From: [Pasteurella] aerogenes
Lineage (GTDB): Bacteria; Pseudomonadota; Gammaproteobacteria; Enterobacterales; Pasteurellaceae
Direction: 5' to 3'
DNA: 64,000 bases
Assembly (NCBI GenBank): GCA_900637275.1
Contig: LR134362.1
Coordinates: forward strand, 496,001 to 560,000
Shown: positions 52,403-59,932 of the stretch, piece after piece
How the letters are laid out: every line of letters begins with the position of its first letter
Numbering within the stretch: the first letter of the stretch is position 1
The notes under the pieces: generated by a model
Database searches by the model: none
Seen by the model: only the letters and a program-made list of their open reading frames with translations
What the model was told of the DNA's origin: nothing
Made by a program: the position numbers and the translations under genes

Positions 52403-53818
52403 ATGAAAAAATCAACATTAGCTATCGGAGTACTTGTCGCCCTTGGCGCGCTATGGAGCGGCGGGGCGTGGTATACTGGAAAAATTGCTGAAGAAAATTA
52501 TGTATCTTATCTACAACAAATTAACCGAAGCGCTACGTTAATTTCCACTGAACATGTTTTGGGTAAGGTTGAAAATGTTAAATTTGAGCGCGGTTTTTTT
52601 AGCTCGACGTTGTCCTACGATTTGCTCCTCACTTCGTCGAAAGATAATATCACTTATCGTTTGCCGATGGCGGGAAAAGTTTATCATGGACCTATTACGC
52701 TGAATAATTTTTCTGTCGCGATGTTTTCTGCTGATCTTGCCTTACAGAAAAACGAACAAACAGCGCTTTGGTTTACCGATGACAAAAGTAATCCGCTAGC
52801 GCTGACGCTTGCTATGGGGTATAACCAACAAGTCAAAGGTGAACTGGATTCTAGCGCAAAAGTGAATATAATAGATGCTGAACAGCTGCAATGGACGGGG
52901 AATGTACAATTTGATGTGGATAAAAAAGGATTTGGCAAAACTGTCGGCAATTTTCCAAGTTTAACGATCAACAAAGAAACAGAGGATCCGGCAAGACCTA
53001 ATACTATTTTGTTGAAAAATGTAAAAGTGAATGTAGAACGCCCAAGTGCTGATTTATTTAATGGTCAATATCAGGTGAGTATTGCAGATTTCGCGCTTAA
53101 TAGCATTGATAAAAAAGGGCAGGATTACCGTTTACAACTTGATGACGTTTCGCTTTCCCTTAACCTAAAACAAGAACAAAATTGGGTAAATTCTGATTTT
53201 GTTTATCAGATGGCGGATGTAAAAGAAAATAATCGTTCGATGGCGGGATTGCAATGGAATATGAAGTTAAACCATCTTGACGCCGATGCGTTACGCTTGT
53301 TTTTACAAGAGGCTGACAAACTTAATCAACAAAAGAACTTAAGTGCAGAGGGGATAAATGCGCTGGAAAAATTGTTAAATAATCAACCGCACTTACAATT
53401 ATCGCCGTTAGAACTAACCAACAGCAAAGGTAAAGCTACGCTAAATTTGGATGTCGGTGTGGTACAAAATGTGCTTAACGCTGGACAACAAGGCAAAATC
53501 TTAGATTTATTTAACGCTTTAAAAGGCGATCTCAACTTAGATAAAGCCTTTTTGAAAGAACTTATTGCCACGTCATTGATGGCATCAGATAACCGCATCA
53601 ATCAAGCCGATGCGGAACAGAACGCGCAAAATATCTTGGATAAAAACCTAAAATCGCTCGTAAACCAAGGGTTATTTAAAGAAACAGAAGATAAATATAC
53701 GCTGACATTCAATCGCGACAATGGCAAATTGAACGTAAGCGGAAAAGACTATAGCGAACAAGATATTCAGGCTTGGATTTTCGTCCTCGCCATGATGATC
53801 TATGCCGGCGGGCTTTAA
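52403..53818 (+). CDS. ydgA: DUF945 (YdgA-like) family protein
   Basis: A 471-residue protein with an N-terminal signal or anchor helix (about 5-25) and an extended periplasmic part with repeated beta-rich segments, as in YdgA/YihF (DUF945). The N-terminal KIAEENYVSYLQQIN and VKFERGFFSSTLSYDLLL fit the family. Function is unknown; the E. coli homologue behaves as an inner-membrane protein. AAGGAACTACA precedes the ATG. A possible promoter TTGACT begins at 52339. It ends at a clear terminator. Confidence 0.72.
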   Translation: MKKSTLAIGVLVALGALWSGGAWYTGKIAEENYVSYLQQINRSATLISTEHVLGKVENVKFERGFFSSTLSYDLLLTSSKDNITYRLPMAGKVYHGPITLNNFSVAMFSADLALQKNEQTALWFTDDKSNPLALTLAMGYNQQVKGELDSSAKVNIIDAEQLQWTGNVQFDVDKKGFGKTVGNFPSLTINKETEDPARPNTILLKNVKVNVERPSADLFNGQYQVSIADFALNSIDKKGQDYRLQLDDVSLSLNLKQEQNWVNSDFVYQMADVKENNRSMAGLQWNMKLNHLDADALRLFLQEADKLNQQKNLSAEGINALEKLLNNQPHLQLSPLELTNSKGKATLNLDVGVVQNVLNAGQQGKILDLFNALKGDLNLDKAFLKELIATSLMASDNRINQADAEQNAQNILDKNLKSLVNQGLFKETEDKYTLTFNRDNGKLNVSGKDYSEQDIQAWIFVLAMMIYAGGL

Positions 53819-53837
53819 TCTGCTTTTAAAAAACAAG

Positions 53838-53871
53838 AATCACCGCATGAAAAGTGCGGTGATTTTTTTTG
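53838..53871 (+). terminator. Intrinsic terminator after the DUF945 gene
   Basis: ATCACCGCA (53839-53847) and TGCGGTGAT (53855-53863) form a 9-bp stem with a 7-nt loop, then a run of eight T. The loop includes an uptake-signal half (AAAAGTGCGGT). Confidence 0.88.
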
Positions 53872-54056
53872 CAGAAGAAAAGAAACTAATACATATCTTG
53901 CTCGGTGGTTGTGAATGGCGACTTGTTAAGATTGAGGAAACTGTAACAGGAGCGGCTAAAAAAGTAGTAAAATTTGATAGATATGAGGCGAGTTACTCAA
54001 ATAAGGCGATTGTATTAAGAGATGCGCTGTTATTCTGTTCAGTAAATGATTTTTAA
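53847..54056 (+). CDS. Small ORF of unknown function
   Basis: About 69 residues reading MKSAVIFFAEEKKLIHILLG and onward. The first codons lie in the terminator of the preceding gene and have no ribosome site, so the true start may be later, or the gene may be a truncated remnant. The rest (GGCEWRLVKIEETVTGAAKK) has ordinary amino-acid composition. I do not recognise it. Its stop overlaps the ribosome site of the next ORF. Confidence 0.35.
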   Translation: MKSAVIFFAEEKKLIHILLGGCEWRLVKIEETVTGAAKKVVKFDRYEASYSNKAIVLRDALLFCSVNDF

Positions 54057-54066
54057 GGTAGATTTT

Positions 54067-54303
54067 ATGACGATAATGCAAAAAGATGTGCTAATTGAAA
54101 TGGTTGCTAATACTATGGCAACAATCGATTTAAGAACTGATCCAAATGCGGAGGATAATGAGGATCAACTCTATTTAATGAATCTAAGAGATGATTTATA
54201 TAGCTCTCATCACGATAGCATTGATTTTAAACTTTTATCAACTAAAGTAAAAAGTATCAAAGAAAAATATATAGGCTTACCTGTTCATCAGTATTATGTG
54301 TAG
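54067..54303 (+). CDS. Small acidic protein of unknown function
   Basis: A 78-residue ORF (MTIMQKDVLIEMVANTMATI) with balanced composition, helical and acidic (DPNAEDNEDQL). The start at 54067 is favoured over 54046 because AAGGTAG lies 6-10 nt before it. It follows the 69-residue ORF closely, so the two may form a pair. There is no recognisable family. The size and proximity to a tRNA gene suggest an immunity or toxin-antitoxin remnant, but nothing in the sequence proves it. Confidence 0.5.
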   Translation: MTIMQKDVLIEMVANTMATIDLRTDPNAEDNEDQLYLMNLRDDLYSSHHDSIDFKLLSTKVKSIKEKYIGLPVHQYYV

Positions 54304-54311
54304 GGGAGGCG

Positions 54312-54456
54312 ATGAAATCAAAAGAAGGTATTTTGAATATCTCTTGATAAATATGATTTAGAAAGTGATATTAACAAAACCTTTCTAAAGTATGGAAACG
54401 TGAGTCAAGAAATTCTGCCCTTTCTCCACGAGAATAGCCTATCGGTGTTTTGTTAG
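54312..54456 (+). pseudogene. Frameshifted remnant of a small gene
   Basis: A strong ribosome site (GGGGAGGCG) leads to ATG at 54312, reading MKSKEGILNIS then TGA (54345). Shifting one base at about 54337-54340 continues as ISLDKYDLESDINKTFLKYG and on to TAG at 54454-54456, giving about 48 residues in total. A protein-like continuation just past the break, after a good start, suggests a one-base frameshift in a small gene. The family is unknown. Confidence 0.4.
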
Positions 54457-54639
54457 GGGGCAGTACGATGTAGGAAGATCCTATAACAATGGAGATGAAA
54501 GGACCTTTGAATAGCAACGTGCTTGTAAGCGTAGTGAGCCTCAGCATCATGACCAACTCTCACGTAGTGAGGCACTAAATGTAAACAGTAAAGTAAATGT
54601 AGTTATTATATAACTTATTGATTTTGTTAAAACAGGCAA
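54457..54639. other. Spacer between the remnant ORFs and tRNA-Leu, nothing recognised
   Basis: About 180 nt; with the remnant it forms a gap of more than 300 nt without an intact gene. It includes short self-complementary words (TAGGA-AGA-TCCTA near 54473, AAAGG-A-CCTTT near 54498), a CTGCCC/GGGCAG pairing (54415 with 54460) and CTCACGTAGTGAG near 54556. It could be an RNA or a worn-out mobile element. I found no family match. Confidence 0.35.
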
Positions 54640-54669
54640 CAAAAAAGCCACTTTTAAAAAGTGGCTTTA
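54640..54669 (-). terminator. Terminator of tRNA-Leu(CAA)
   Basis: On the reverse strand AAAGCCACTTTT (from 54668) pairs with AAAAGTGGCTTT, then T run (54646-54641). It lies about 20 nt beyond the tRNA 3' end. Confidence 0.85.
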
Positions 54670-54689
54670 AATTCGATGAGATATATCGT

Positions 54690-54776
54690 TGGTGCCTAGG
54701 GTCGGACTCGAACCGACACGCTTTTAAAGGCGGCGGATTTTGAATCCGCTGCGTCTACCAATTTCGCCACCCAGGC
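54690..54776 (-). tRNA. tRNA-Leu (anticodon CAA)
   Basis: An 87-nt class II tRNA with encoded CCA. The acceptor stem GCCTGGG pairs with CCTAGGC (one G-T), A73 discriminator. The D arm is GGCGAAATTGGTAGACGC. The anticodon stem GCGGA/TCCGC closes the loop TTCAAAA with CAA. A long variable arm is present, and the T loop GGTTCGAGTCC is standard. It resembles E. coli leuZ. It reads UUG codons. Confidence 0.96.
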
Positions 54777-54894
54777 AACACTGATATATGTCATTTGGAA
54801 TGAGGCGTATTATACGGGTCTGTAGCAAGGTTGCAAGTAGAAAATGAGAATTTTTATATCAGTTGTTTTAATTTTCAACAAATTGTATTTTTTT

Positions 54895-54937
54895 AGACCG
54901 CACTTTAATTGATAATGCAAAAGTGCGGTCTTTTTTT
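54895..54937. terminator. Inverted uptake signals between lptG and tRNA-Leu
   Basis: AGACCGCACTTT (54895-54906) and AAAGTGCGGTCT (54920-54931) form a perfect 12-bp stem. The T run follows on the plus strand (to 54937); on the minus strand (lptG) the hairpin lacks a T tail, so lptG may read on toward the tRNA. Confidence 0.65.
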
Positions 54938-54945
54938 ATGCGGTT

Positions 54946-56016
54946 TTAACTGCGTTTTCGGCTTAATAGCCACCATGTAATAATAAGAAATAGTACACTT
55001 GGCATCAATGCGCTAAAGAATGGCGGAATGCTGTAAACCAAACTAAGCGGTCCGAAGATTTCGTTGATGACGTAAAATAAGAAACCGAAGCAGATCCCGC
55101 TAATAATGCGGGCGCCGGCGGTGACACTGCGCAGTGGACCAAAAATAAAGGAAAGCGCTAAGAGCATCATGACGCCAACGGAAATCGGTTGAAACAATTT
55201 ACGCCAATAGGTTAATTCAAATTTCTTCGGATCTTGTCCTGTTTCTTTGAGGAATGTGATATAGGTCGATAAACCAGAAATGGACAACGACGTCGGACGC
55301 ATGGAGACGATACCGAGTTTGTCTGGCGTTAATCCAGTTTCCCACACACCTTTTAGCTTATTTGTGGTTTTAATTTCTTTTTCGCCAATTTGAGATTGGT
55401 TAATTTGCGTCAATTGCCATTGGTTATTTTGATATACCGCTTTATTTGCATGGCTGACTTCAAGCAACTGGCGGTTATCACCAAAGCGGTAAATATAAAT
55501 ATCATTGAGCTGAATATCGTTGGTGATCCGACGAATATATACGAACTCGTTTCCATCTTTTGCCCACACTCCATTTTTCACTGAAAGCACGTTTTTGCCA
55601 TACATGGCTTTATCTCGCATATCACGCGCGAATTGTTCTGTTTGTGGGATGCCCCATTCGCCGATAACCATGGTGATAAACACCAAAGGTAGCGCAGTTT
55701 TCATGACTGCCAAGCCGATCTTCATGCGGGAAAATCCGGAGGCTTGCATGACCACTAATTCACTACGGCTGGCTAAATTTCCTAAAGAAATTAATGCGCC
55801 TAACAAGGCGGCCATGGGGAAGAAGGTTTCTACATCTTTTGGAATGGTCAAAACGGTGAACAAAATGGCTTGAACCACATCATAGGTTCCCTGTCCGACA
55901 CTGCGGAATTGTTCGACAAATTTGATGATAGCCGAAAGTCCAACCAACATTAATAGGGTGGCAAAAATCGCACCGAGGATACTTTTTCCGATATAACGAT
56001 CTAATGTGTTCATCAT
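54946..56016 (-). CDS. lptG: LPS export permease LptG
   Basis: Inner-membrane half of the LptB2FG transporter that extracts LPS for transport to the outer membrane. The 356 residues show six membrane helices around a large periplasmic domain; the N-terminus LDRYIGKSILGAIFATLL and the FVEQFRSVG stretch are characteristic. Two adjacent ATGs (56016 and 56013) follow AAAGGATAAAAAG; either is possible. It is 4 nt downstream of lptF. Uptake-signal hairpin (54895-54931) lies just past the stop. Confidence 0.95.
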   Translation of the reverse strand: MMNTLDRYIGKSILGAIFATLLMLVGLSAIIKFVEQFRSVGQGTYDVVQAILFTVLTIPKDVETFFPMAALLGALISLGNLASRSELVVMQASGFSRMKIGLAVMKTALPLVFITMVIGEWGIPQTEQFARDMRDKAMYGKNVLSVKNGVWAKDGNEFVYIRRITNDIQLNDIYIYRFGDNRQLLEVSHANKAVYQNNQWQLTQINQSQIGEKEIKTTNKLKGVWETGLTPDKLGIVSMRPTSLSISGLSTYITFLKETGQDPKKFELTYWRKLFQPISVGVMMLLALSFIFGPLRSVTAGARIISGICFGFLFYVINEIFGPLSLVYSIPPFFSALMPSVLFLIITWWLLSRKRS

Positions 56017-56020
56017 CTTT

Positions 56021-57127
56021 TTATCCTTTTGTTACTGCTTTTTTGCTAAATAAATGACGAATTTTATACATAAATGCACTGTTCCAACTGTTTAACATGA
56101 TGCCTAATACCAAAAAGACGATGTTGACAATTGGCATAAACAGGCTGGCATCTAATTTATTTGCCGCACCAGCGGATTTTAATGAACTTTGTAATAAGAA
56201 ATAGATTAAATAAAGTAGTAGCGCCGGCAAGATTTTGGCAAAACGCCCTTGACGCGGATTAACGCGACTAAGCGGAACCGCAATTAATGCCATTAGTGGT
56301 ACTGCCAAAATCAAGGCAATCCGCCAATGGAGTTCCGCTTTTGCTGCTGGAGATTTGCTTTTGAGCAATTGGCTCATGCTAAGAATTTCCGCCTCTTTAC
56401 CTTTTGCATCTGTTTCTCGGTGACCTAAATAGGCCTGATATTCATCAAAATGGGTAATTCTAAAATCCGGCAACACCGCGCTACCTTCAATACGTTGGCT
56501 GTTTTGCAGGGTTAAAATTTGATCTCCATTCGGTAAGGATTTCAATTCTCCATTTTCTGCAACCAAGACCGACGGTTTCGCGTTTTGTGTAGCTTGGGTT
56601 TGGAAAACGTACACGTCATTAATTTGATTATTTTTAATATTATCAATAAATAACACCACGCCATTATTATTGGTAGTGATAAATTGACCGGAGGAAAGTG
56701 CGCTCATGTTCGGATTAGCTTTCGCATCTTCCACGATTTTGCTTTGTTGATTAATCGCCCAAGGTGACAACCAAAGCGCATTATATGCCGCGAGCGCACC
56801 GGTAAATACAGAGAGAATTAAGGCAACACGCACCAAAAGATTCGGACCAACGCCACAGGCGCGCATCACGGTAATTTCGCTTTCTGCATACAACCGACCG
56901 AGGGTCAATAAAAGTGCTACGAATAAACATAAGGGAAGCATTAATTGCGCCATTGCCGGCATCCCAAGCCCAAGCAATGATAAAACCAAATCCGCCGGAA
57001 TATTTCCATTTGCCGCCGAACCTAATACACGAACCAATTGTTGACAGAAAAAAATCAACAGCAAAATAAACAAAATAGCAATTTGGCTTTTTAATATTTC
57101 TTTCGTTAAATATCGAGTAAAAATCAC
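56021..57127 (-). CDS. lptF: LPS export permease LptF
   Basis: Partner of LptG in the LPS extraction complex. The N-terminus should be (V/M)IFTRYLTKEILKSQIAILF, so the start is a GTG at 57127 (AGGCGATAAC upstream), giving 368 residues; an ATG at 57172 would add 15 residues not found in E. coli LptF. Six membrane helices, RLYAESEITVMRACGVG and the NPRQGRFAKILPALLLYL stretch match the family. It is divergent from pepA, as in E. coli. Confidence 0.95.
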   Translation of the reverse strand: MIFTRYLTKEILKSQIAILFILLLIFFCQQLVRVLGSAANGNIPADLVLSLLGLGMPAMAQLMLPLCLFVALLLTLGRLYAESEITVMRACGVGPNLLVRVALILSVFTGALAAYNALWLSPWAINQQSKIVEDAKANPNMSALSSGQFITTNNNGVVLFIDNIKNNQINDVYVFQTQATQNAKPSVLVAENGELKSLPNGDQILTLQNSQRIEGSAVLPDFRITHFDEYQAYLGHRETDAKGKEAEILSMSQLLKSKSPAAKAELHWRIALILAVPLMALIAVPLSRVNPRQGRFAKILPALLLYLIYFLLQSSLKSAGAANKLDASLFMPIVNIVFLVLGIMLNSWNSAFMYKIRHLFSKKAVTKG

Positions 57128-57255
57128 GTTATCGCCTATATTTTTGTTGCAAATTCCACAAAACCCTTGCAATTTTTGTTAAACAAAGTAGGGTTATCAA
57201 ACCATTAAATGAATGGCGTATGATAACTTATTTTTAGCAAATTAGTGAGGATTAA

Positions 57256-58743
57256 ATGAAATATCGTGTAAAAAACACCGCACTTTCACAGCCAACCGAT
57301 TGCTTGGTTGTCAGTATTTTTGAGGATACAGGATTATCTGCAAGCGGTAAAAAAATCGATCAACTCACCCAAGGCTATTTAAGCCAATTAATGCATTCCG
57401 GCGATTTAAGTGGAAAATTCGGTCAAATTTTATGTTTGCATCAACTGCCAAATCTTGCAGCTAAGCGCCTTTTGCTTTTGGGCGCGGGAAAAGCGGCTGA
57501 AATGACCGAGCGTCGTTATAAACAATTGGTGCAAAAAATGATGCAAGTCGTTAAAGATAGCCCAATTCGAGAAATGCATTGTTTTTTAACAGAAATTGCG
57601 ATTAAAAACCGCGAAAATCATTGGAATATACGTTTTGCGCTAGAGGCGATTGAAGAAAACCTGTATGTGTTTGATCAATTTAAAAGCGAAAAATCAACGG
57701 TTTCTTCATTAAGTGATGTGGTGTTTCATGTAGAGGATGAACAATTAGTCGCTGCGGAAATTGCCTTACAGCAAGCAAGTGCGGTCAGTTTAGGCGTAAA
57801 ATCGGCGAAAGATCTTGCCAATTGCCCGCCGAATGTGTGCAATCCGGCGTATTTGGCGACGTTTGCACAACAATTGGCGCAAAAATCTACGTTTATTCAG
57901 ACGCAAATTGTTGGCGAAAAAGAAATGGCAGAATTGGGTATGAATGCTTATTTGGCGGTTTCTCGCGGCAGTCATAATGAAGCGCAGATGTCAATTATCG
58001 AATATCGTCATCACCCTGATCCGCAAGCGAAACCGATTGTGCTGGTAGGTAAAGGATTAACCTTTGATGCCGGTGGAATTTCGTTAAAACCGGCGGAAAG
58101 CATGGATGAAATGAAATACGATATGTGTGGAGCAGCGTCGGTTTATGGTGTCATGTGTGCCATTGCTGAATTACAATTACCCTTAAATGTTATTGGTGTA
58201 TTAGCGGGGTGTGAAAACTTGCCGGATGGTCAGGCGTATCGCCCAGGTGACATTTTAACCACAATGAAAGGCTTAACTGTAGAAGTGTTAAATACAGACG
58301 CTGAAGGGCGTTTGGTACTTTGTGATGCTTTAACTTATGTGGAACGCTTTGACCCGGAATTAGTAATTGATGTTGCGACCTTGACCGGCGCTTGCGTAGT
58401 GGCATTGGGACAACATAACAGTGGGTTGGTTTCCACGGATGATGGACTGGCACAAGAATTATTGCAAGCCGCAACACAAGCCGGTGATAAAGCTTGGCAA
58501 TTACCGTTAAGCGAAGAATATCAAGAACAATTGAAATCAAATTTCGCTGATCTTGCGAATATCGGTGGGCGTTGGGGCGGAGCGATTACCGCTGGCGCAT
58601 TCCTTGCCAACTTTACCAAAAACTATCGCTGGGCGCATTTAGATATTGCCGGTACCGCATGGCTACAAGGTGCCAACAAAGGTGCGACGGGACGACCGGT
58701 GAGTTTGTTGACGCAATTTTTAATTAATCGCGCGACACTATAA
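57256..58743 (+). CDS. pepA: Cytosol aminopeptidase (leucyl aminopeptidase A)
   Basis: M17 manganese/zinc peptidase that releases N-terminal residues; E. coli PepA also binds DNA at Xer sites and in carAB control. The 495 residues carry the signature NTDAEGRLVLCDALTY and the earlier VGKGLTFDAGGISLKP metal/catalytic lysine region, with a PNVCNPAYLA stretch. AGTGAGGATTAA precedes the ATG. A bidirectional terminator follows, shared with recR. Confidence 0.96.
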   Translation: MKYRVKNTALSQPTDCLVVSIFEDTGLSASGKKIDQLTQGYLSQLMHSGDLSGKFGQILCLHQLPNLAAKRLLLLGAGKAAEMTERRYKQLVQKMMQVVKDSPIREMHCFLTEIAIKNRENHWNIRFALEAIEENLYVFDQFKSEKSTVSSLSDVVFHVEDEQLVAAEIALQQASAVSLGVKSAKDLANCPPNVCNPAYLATFAQQLAQKSTFIQTQIVGEKEMAELGMNAYLAVSRGSHNEAQMSIIEYRHHPDPQAKPIVLVGKGLTFDAGGISLKPAESMDEMKYDMCGAASVYGVMCAIAELQLPLNVIGVLAGCENLPDGQAYRPGDILTTMKGLTVEVLNTDAEGRLVLCDALTYVERFDPELVIDVATLTGACVVALGQHNSGLVSTDDGLAQELLQAATQAGDKAWQLPLSEEYQEQLKSNFADLANIGGRWGGAITAGAFLANFTKNYRWAHLDIAGTAWLQGANKGATGRPVSLLTQFLINRATL

Positions 58744-58759
58744 GTTTTATGGCACAAGA

Positions 58760-58790
58760 AAAATCCCCTTTAGTCAGGGGATTTTTTTAT
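58760..58790. terminator. Bidirectional terminator between pepA and recR
   Basis: AAATCCCCT (58761-58769) and AGGGGATTT (58776-58784) form a 9-bp stem, with T run on the plus strand and A run giving T on the minus strand. Confidence 0.87.
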
Positions 58791-59392
58791 AGTTCGATTT
58801 CGCGGCGTCCCAAGAAGGAGTGCATCAAGGTGGTACCGTCGATCATTTCCAACTCGCTGCCTACCGGAATTCCGTGCGCAATGCGACTCACTTTGACATT
58901 ATATTGATGACATAATTGAGCAATATAATTGGCGGTTGCTTCGCCTTCCACTGTTGGATTGGTCGCCAAAATTACCTCATAAAAACTCTCGTTTTGTAAG
59001 CGTTGTTGCAATAAATCTAAGCCAATTTCGCGTGGACCGATGGCATCTAATGGCGACAAGTGTCCCATCAGTACAAAATAACGTCCGTTAAATTGTCCTG
59101 TTTGTTCAATCGCTTGTATATCCGTCGGTTGTTCCACCACGCAAAGCAGCCCCGAATTTTGGCGGCGCGGATTATTGCAAATATTGCAAATGTCTTCTTC
59201 GGTAAAAGTGCGACAATGTTGACAATGACCGATTTTTGACATTGCTTCAGTCAAGGCTTGCGCCAACGCCATGCCGCCGCTGCGATTACGTTGCAACAGA
59301 TGGTATGCCATACGTTGTGCTGATTTCGGACCAACACCGGGCAGACAACGTAAATTTTCAATCAGATTTTCTAACAAAGGACTGGTTTGCAT
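58787..59392 (-). CDS. recR: Recombination protein RecR
   Basis: Works with RecF and RecO to load RecA at gaps. The 201 residues hold a helix-hairpin-helix (LPGVGPKSAQRMAYHLL), the four-cysteine zinc finger (CQHCRTF and CNICNNPRR) and a Toprim domain (LCVVEQPTDIQAIEQTG, EVILATNPTVEGEAT). It is downstream of ebfC, with an uptake-signal hairpin in the 83-nt gap (59438-59459). The ribosome site is weak. Confidence 0.96.
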   Translation of the reverse strand: MQTSPLLENLIENLRCLPGVGPKSAQRMAYHLLQRNRSGGMALAQALTEAMSKIGHCQHCRTFTEEDICNICNNPRRQNSGLLCVVEQPTDIQAIEQTGQFNGRYFVLMGHLSPLDAIGPREIGLDLLQQRLQNESFYEVILATNPTVEGEATANYIAQLCHQYNVKVSRIAHGIPVGSELEMIDGTTLMHSFLGRREIEL

Positions 59393-59475
59393 AAGGATTT
59401 TAATCTATTTTGATGGTCAAAAATTCAACAAAAACAAACCGCACTTTTTAAAGTGCGGTCAATATTTGCCTGATT

Positions 59476-59805
59476 TTAGAATGGAAATTTCATACCTGGC
59501 GGTAATTGCATTCCTGCAGTAACGGAAGCCATTTTTTCTTTTTGCATTTCTTCCACGCGACGCACTGCATCATTAAACGCCGCCGCCACTAAATCTTCCA
59601 ACATTTCTTTATCATCTTCCATCAACGAAGGGTCAATTTCAATACGACGACAATTATGCGCGCCATTGATGGTCACTTTTACCAAGCCGGCTCCGGACTC
59701 ACCGGTTACTTCCAACTGTGCAATTTCTTCCTGCATTTTTTGCATACGATCTTGCATTTGTTGAGCCTGTTTCATTAAATTGCCTAAGCCACCTTTTCCA
59801 AACAT
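59476..59805 (-). CDS. ebfC: Nucleoid-associated protein YbaB/EbfC
   Basis: Small DNA-binding protein that forms dimers and is found next to recR in most Proteobacteria. The 109 residues begin MFGKGGLGNLMKQAQQMQDR and include VTGESGAGLVKVTINGAHNC, the family centre. AAGAAGACT precedes the ATG. It is first in an ebfC-recR pair; dnaX, usually just upstream in E. coli, is here at 8504 next to apt. Confidence 0.95.
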   Translation of the reverse strand: MFGKGGLGNLMKQAQQMQDRMQKMQEEIAQLEVTGESGAGLVKVTINGAHNCRRIEIDPSLMEDDKEMLEDLVAAAFNDAVRRVEEMQKEKMASVTAGMQLPPGMKFPF

Positions 59806-59932
59806 AGTCTTCTTCCATATCAGTTATATTAAAAAATTCCACGCATTTTAACCAAAAATTAAACGATTGGGAATAACGAAATTTATGATAGAATTTTGAT
59901 TTTTCTTTTAACGCTAAGGAAAACATAGCCCT

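Noticed and set aside
54371..54556. Reverse-strand 61-codon ORF in the gap beside tRNA-Leu
   Set aside because: No ribosome site, unusual composition, and it overlaps the frameshifted forward ORF; kept as unassigned sequence.
54457..54639. Possible group II intron or retron RNA fragment
   Set aside because: Short self-complementary words are present, but I could not find a domain V, a reverse transcriptase, or a clear msr/msd fold.
57128..57172. ATG start for lptF
   Set aside because: The 15 extra residues are Cys-rich and do not match LptF; the GTG at 57127 has AGGCG upstream and gives the family N-terminus.
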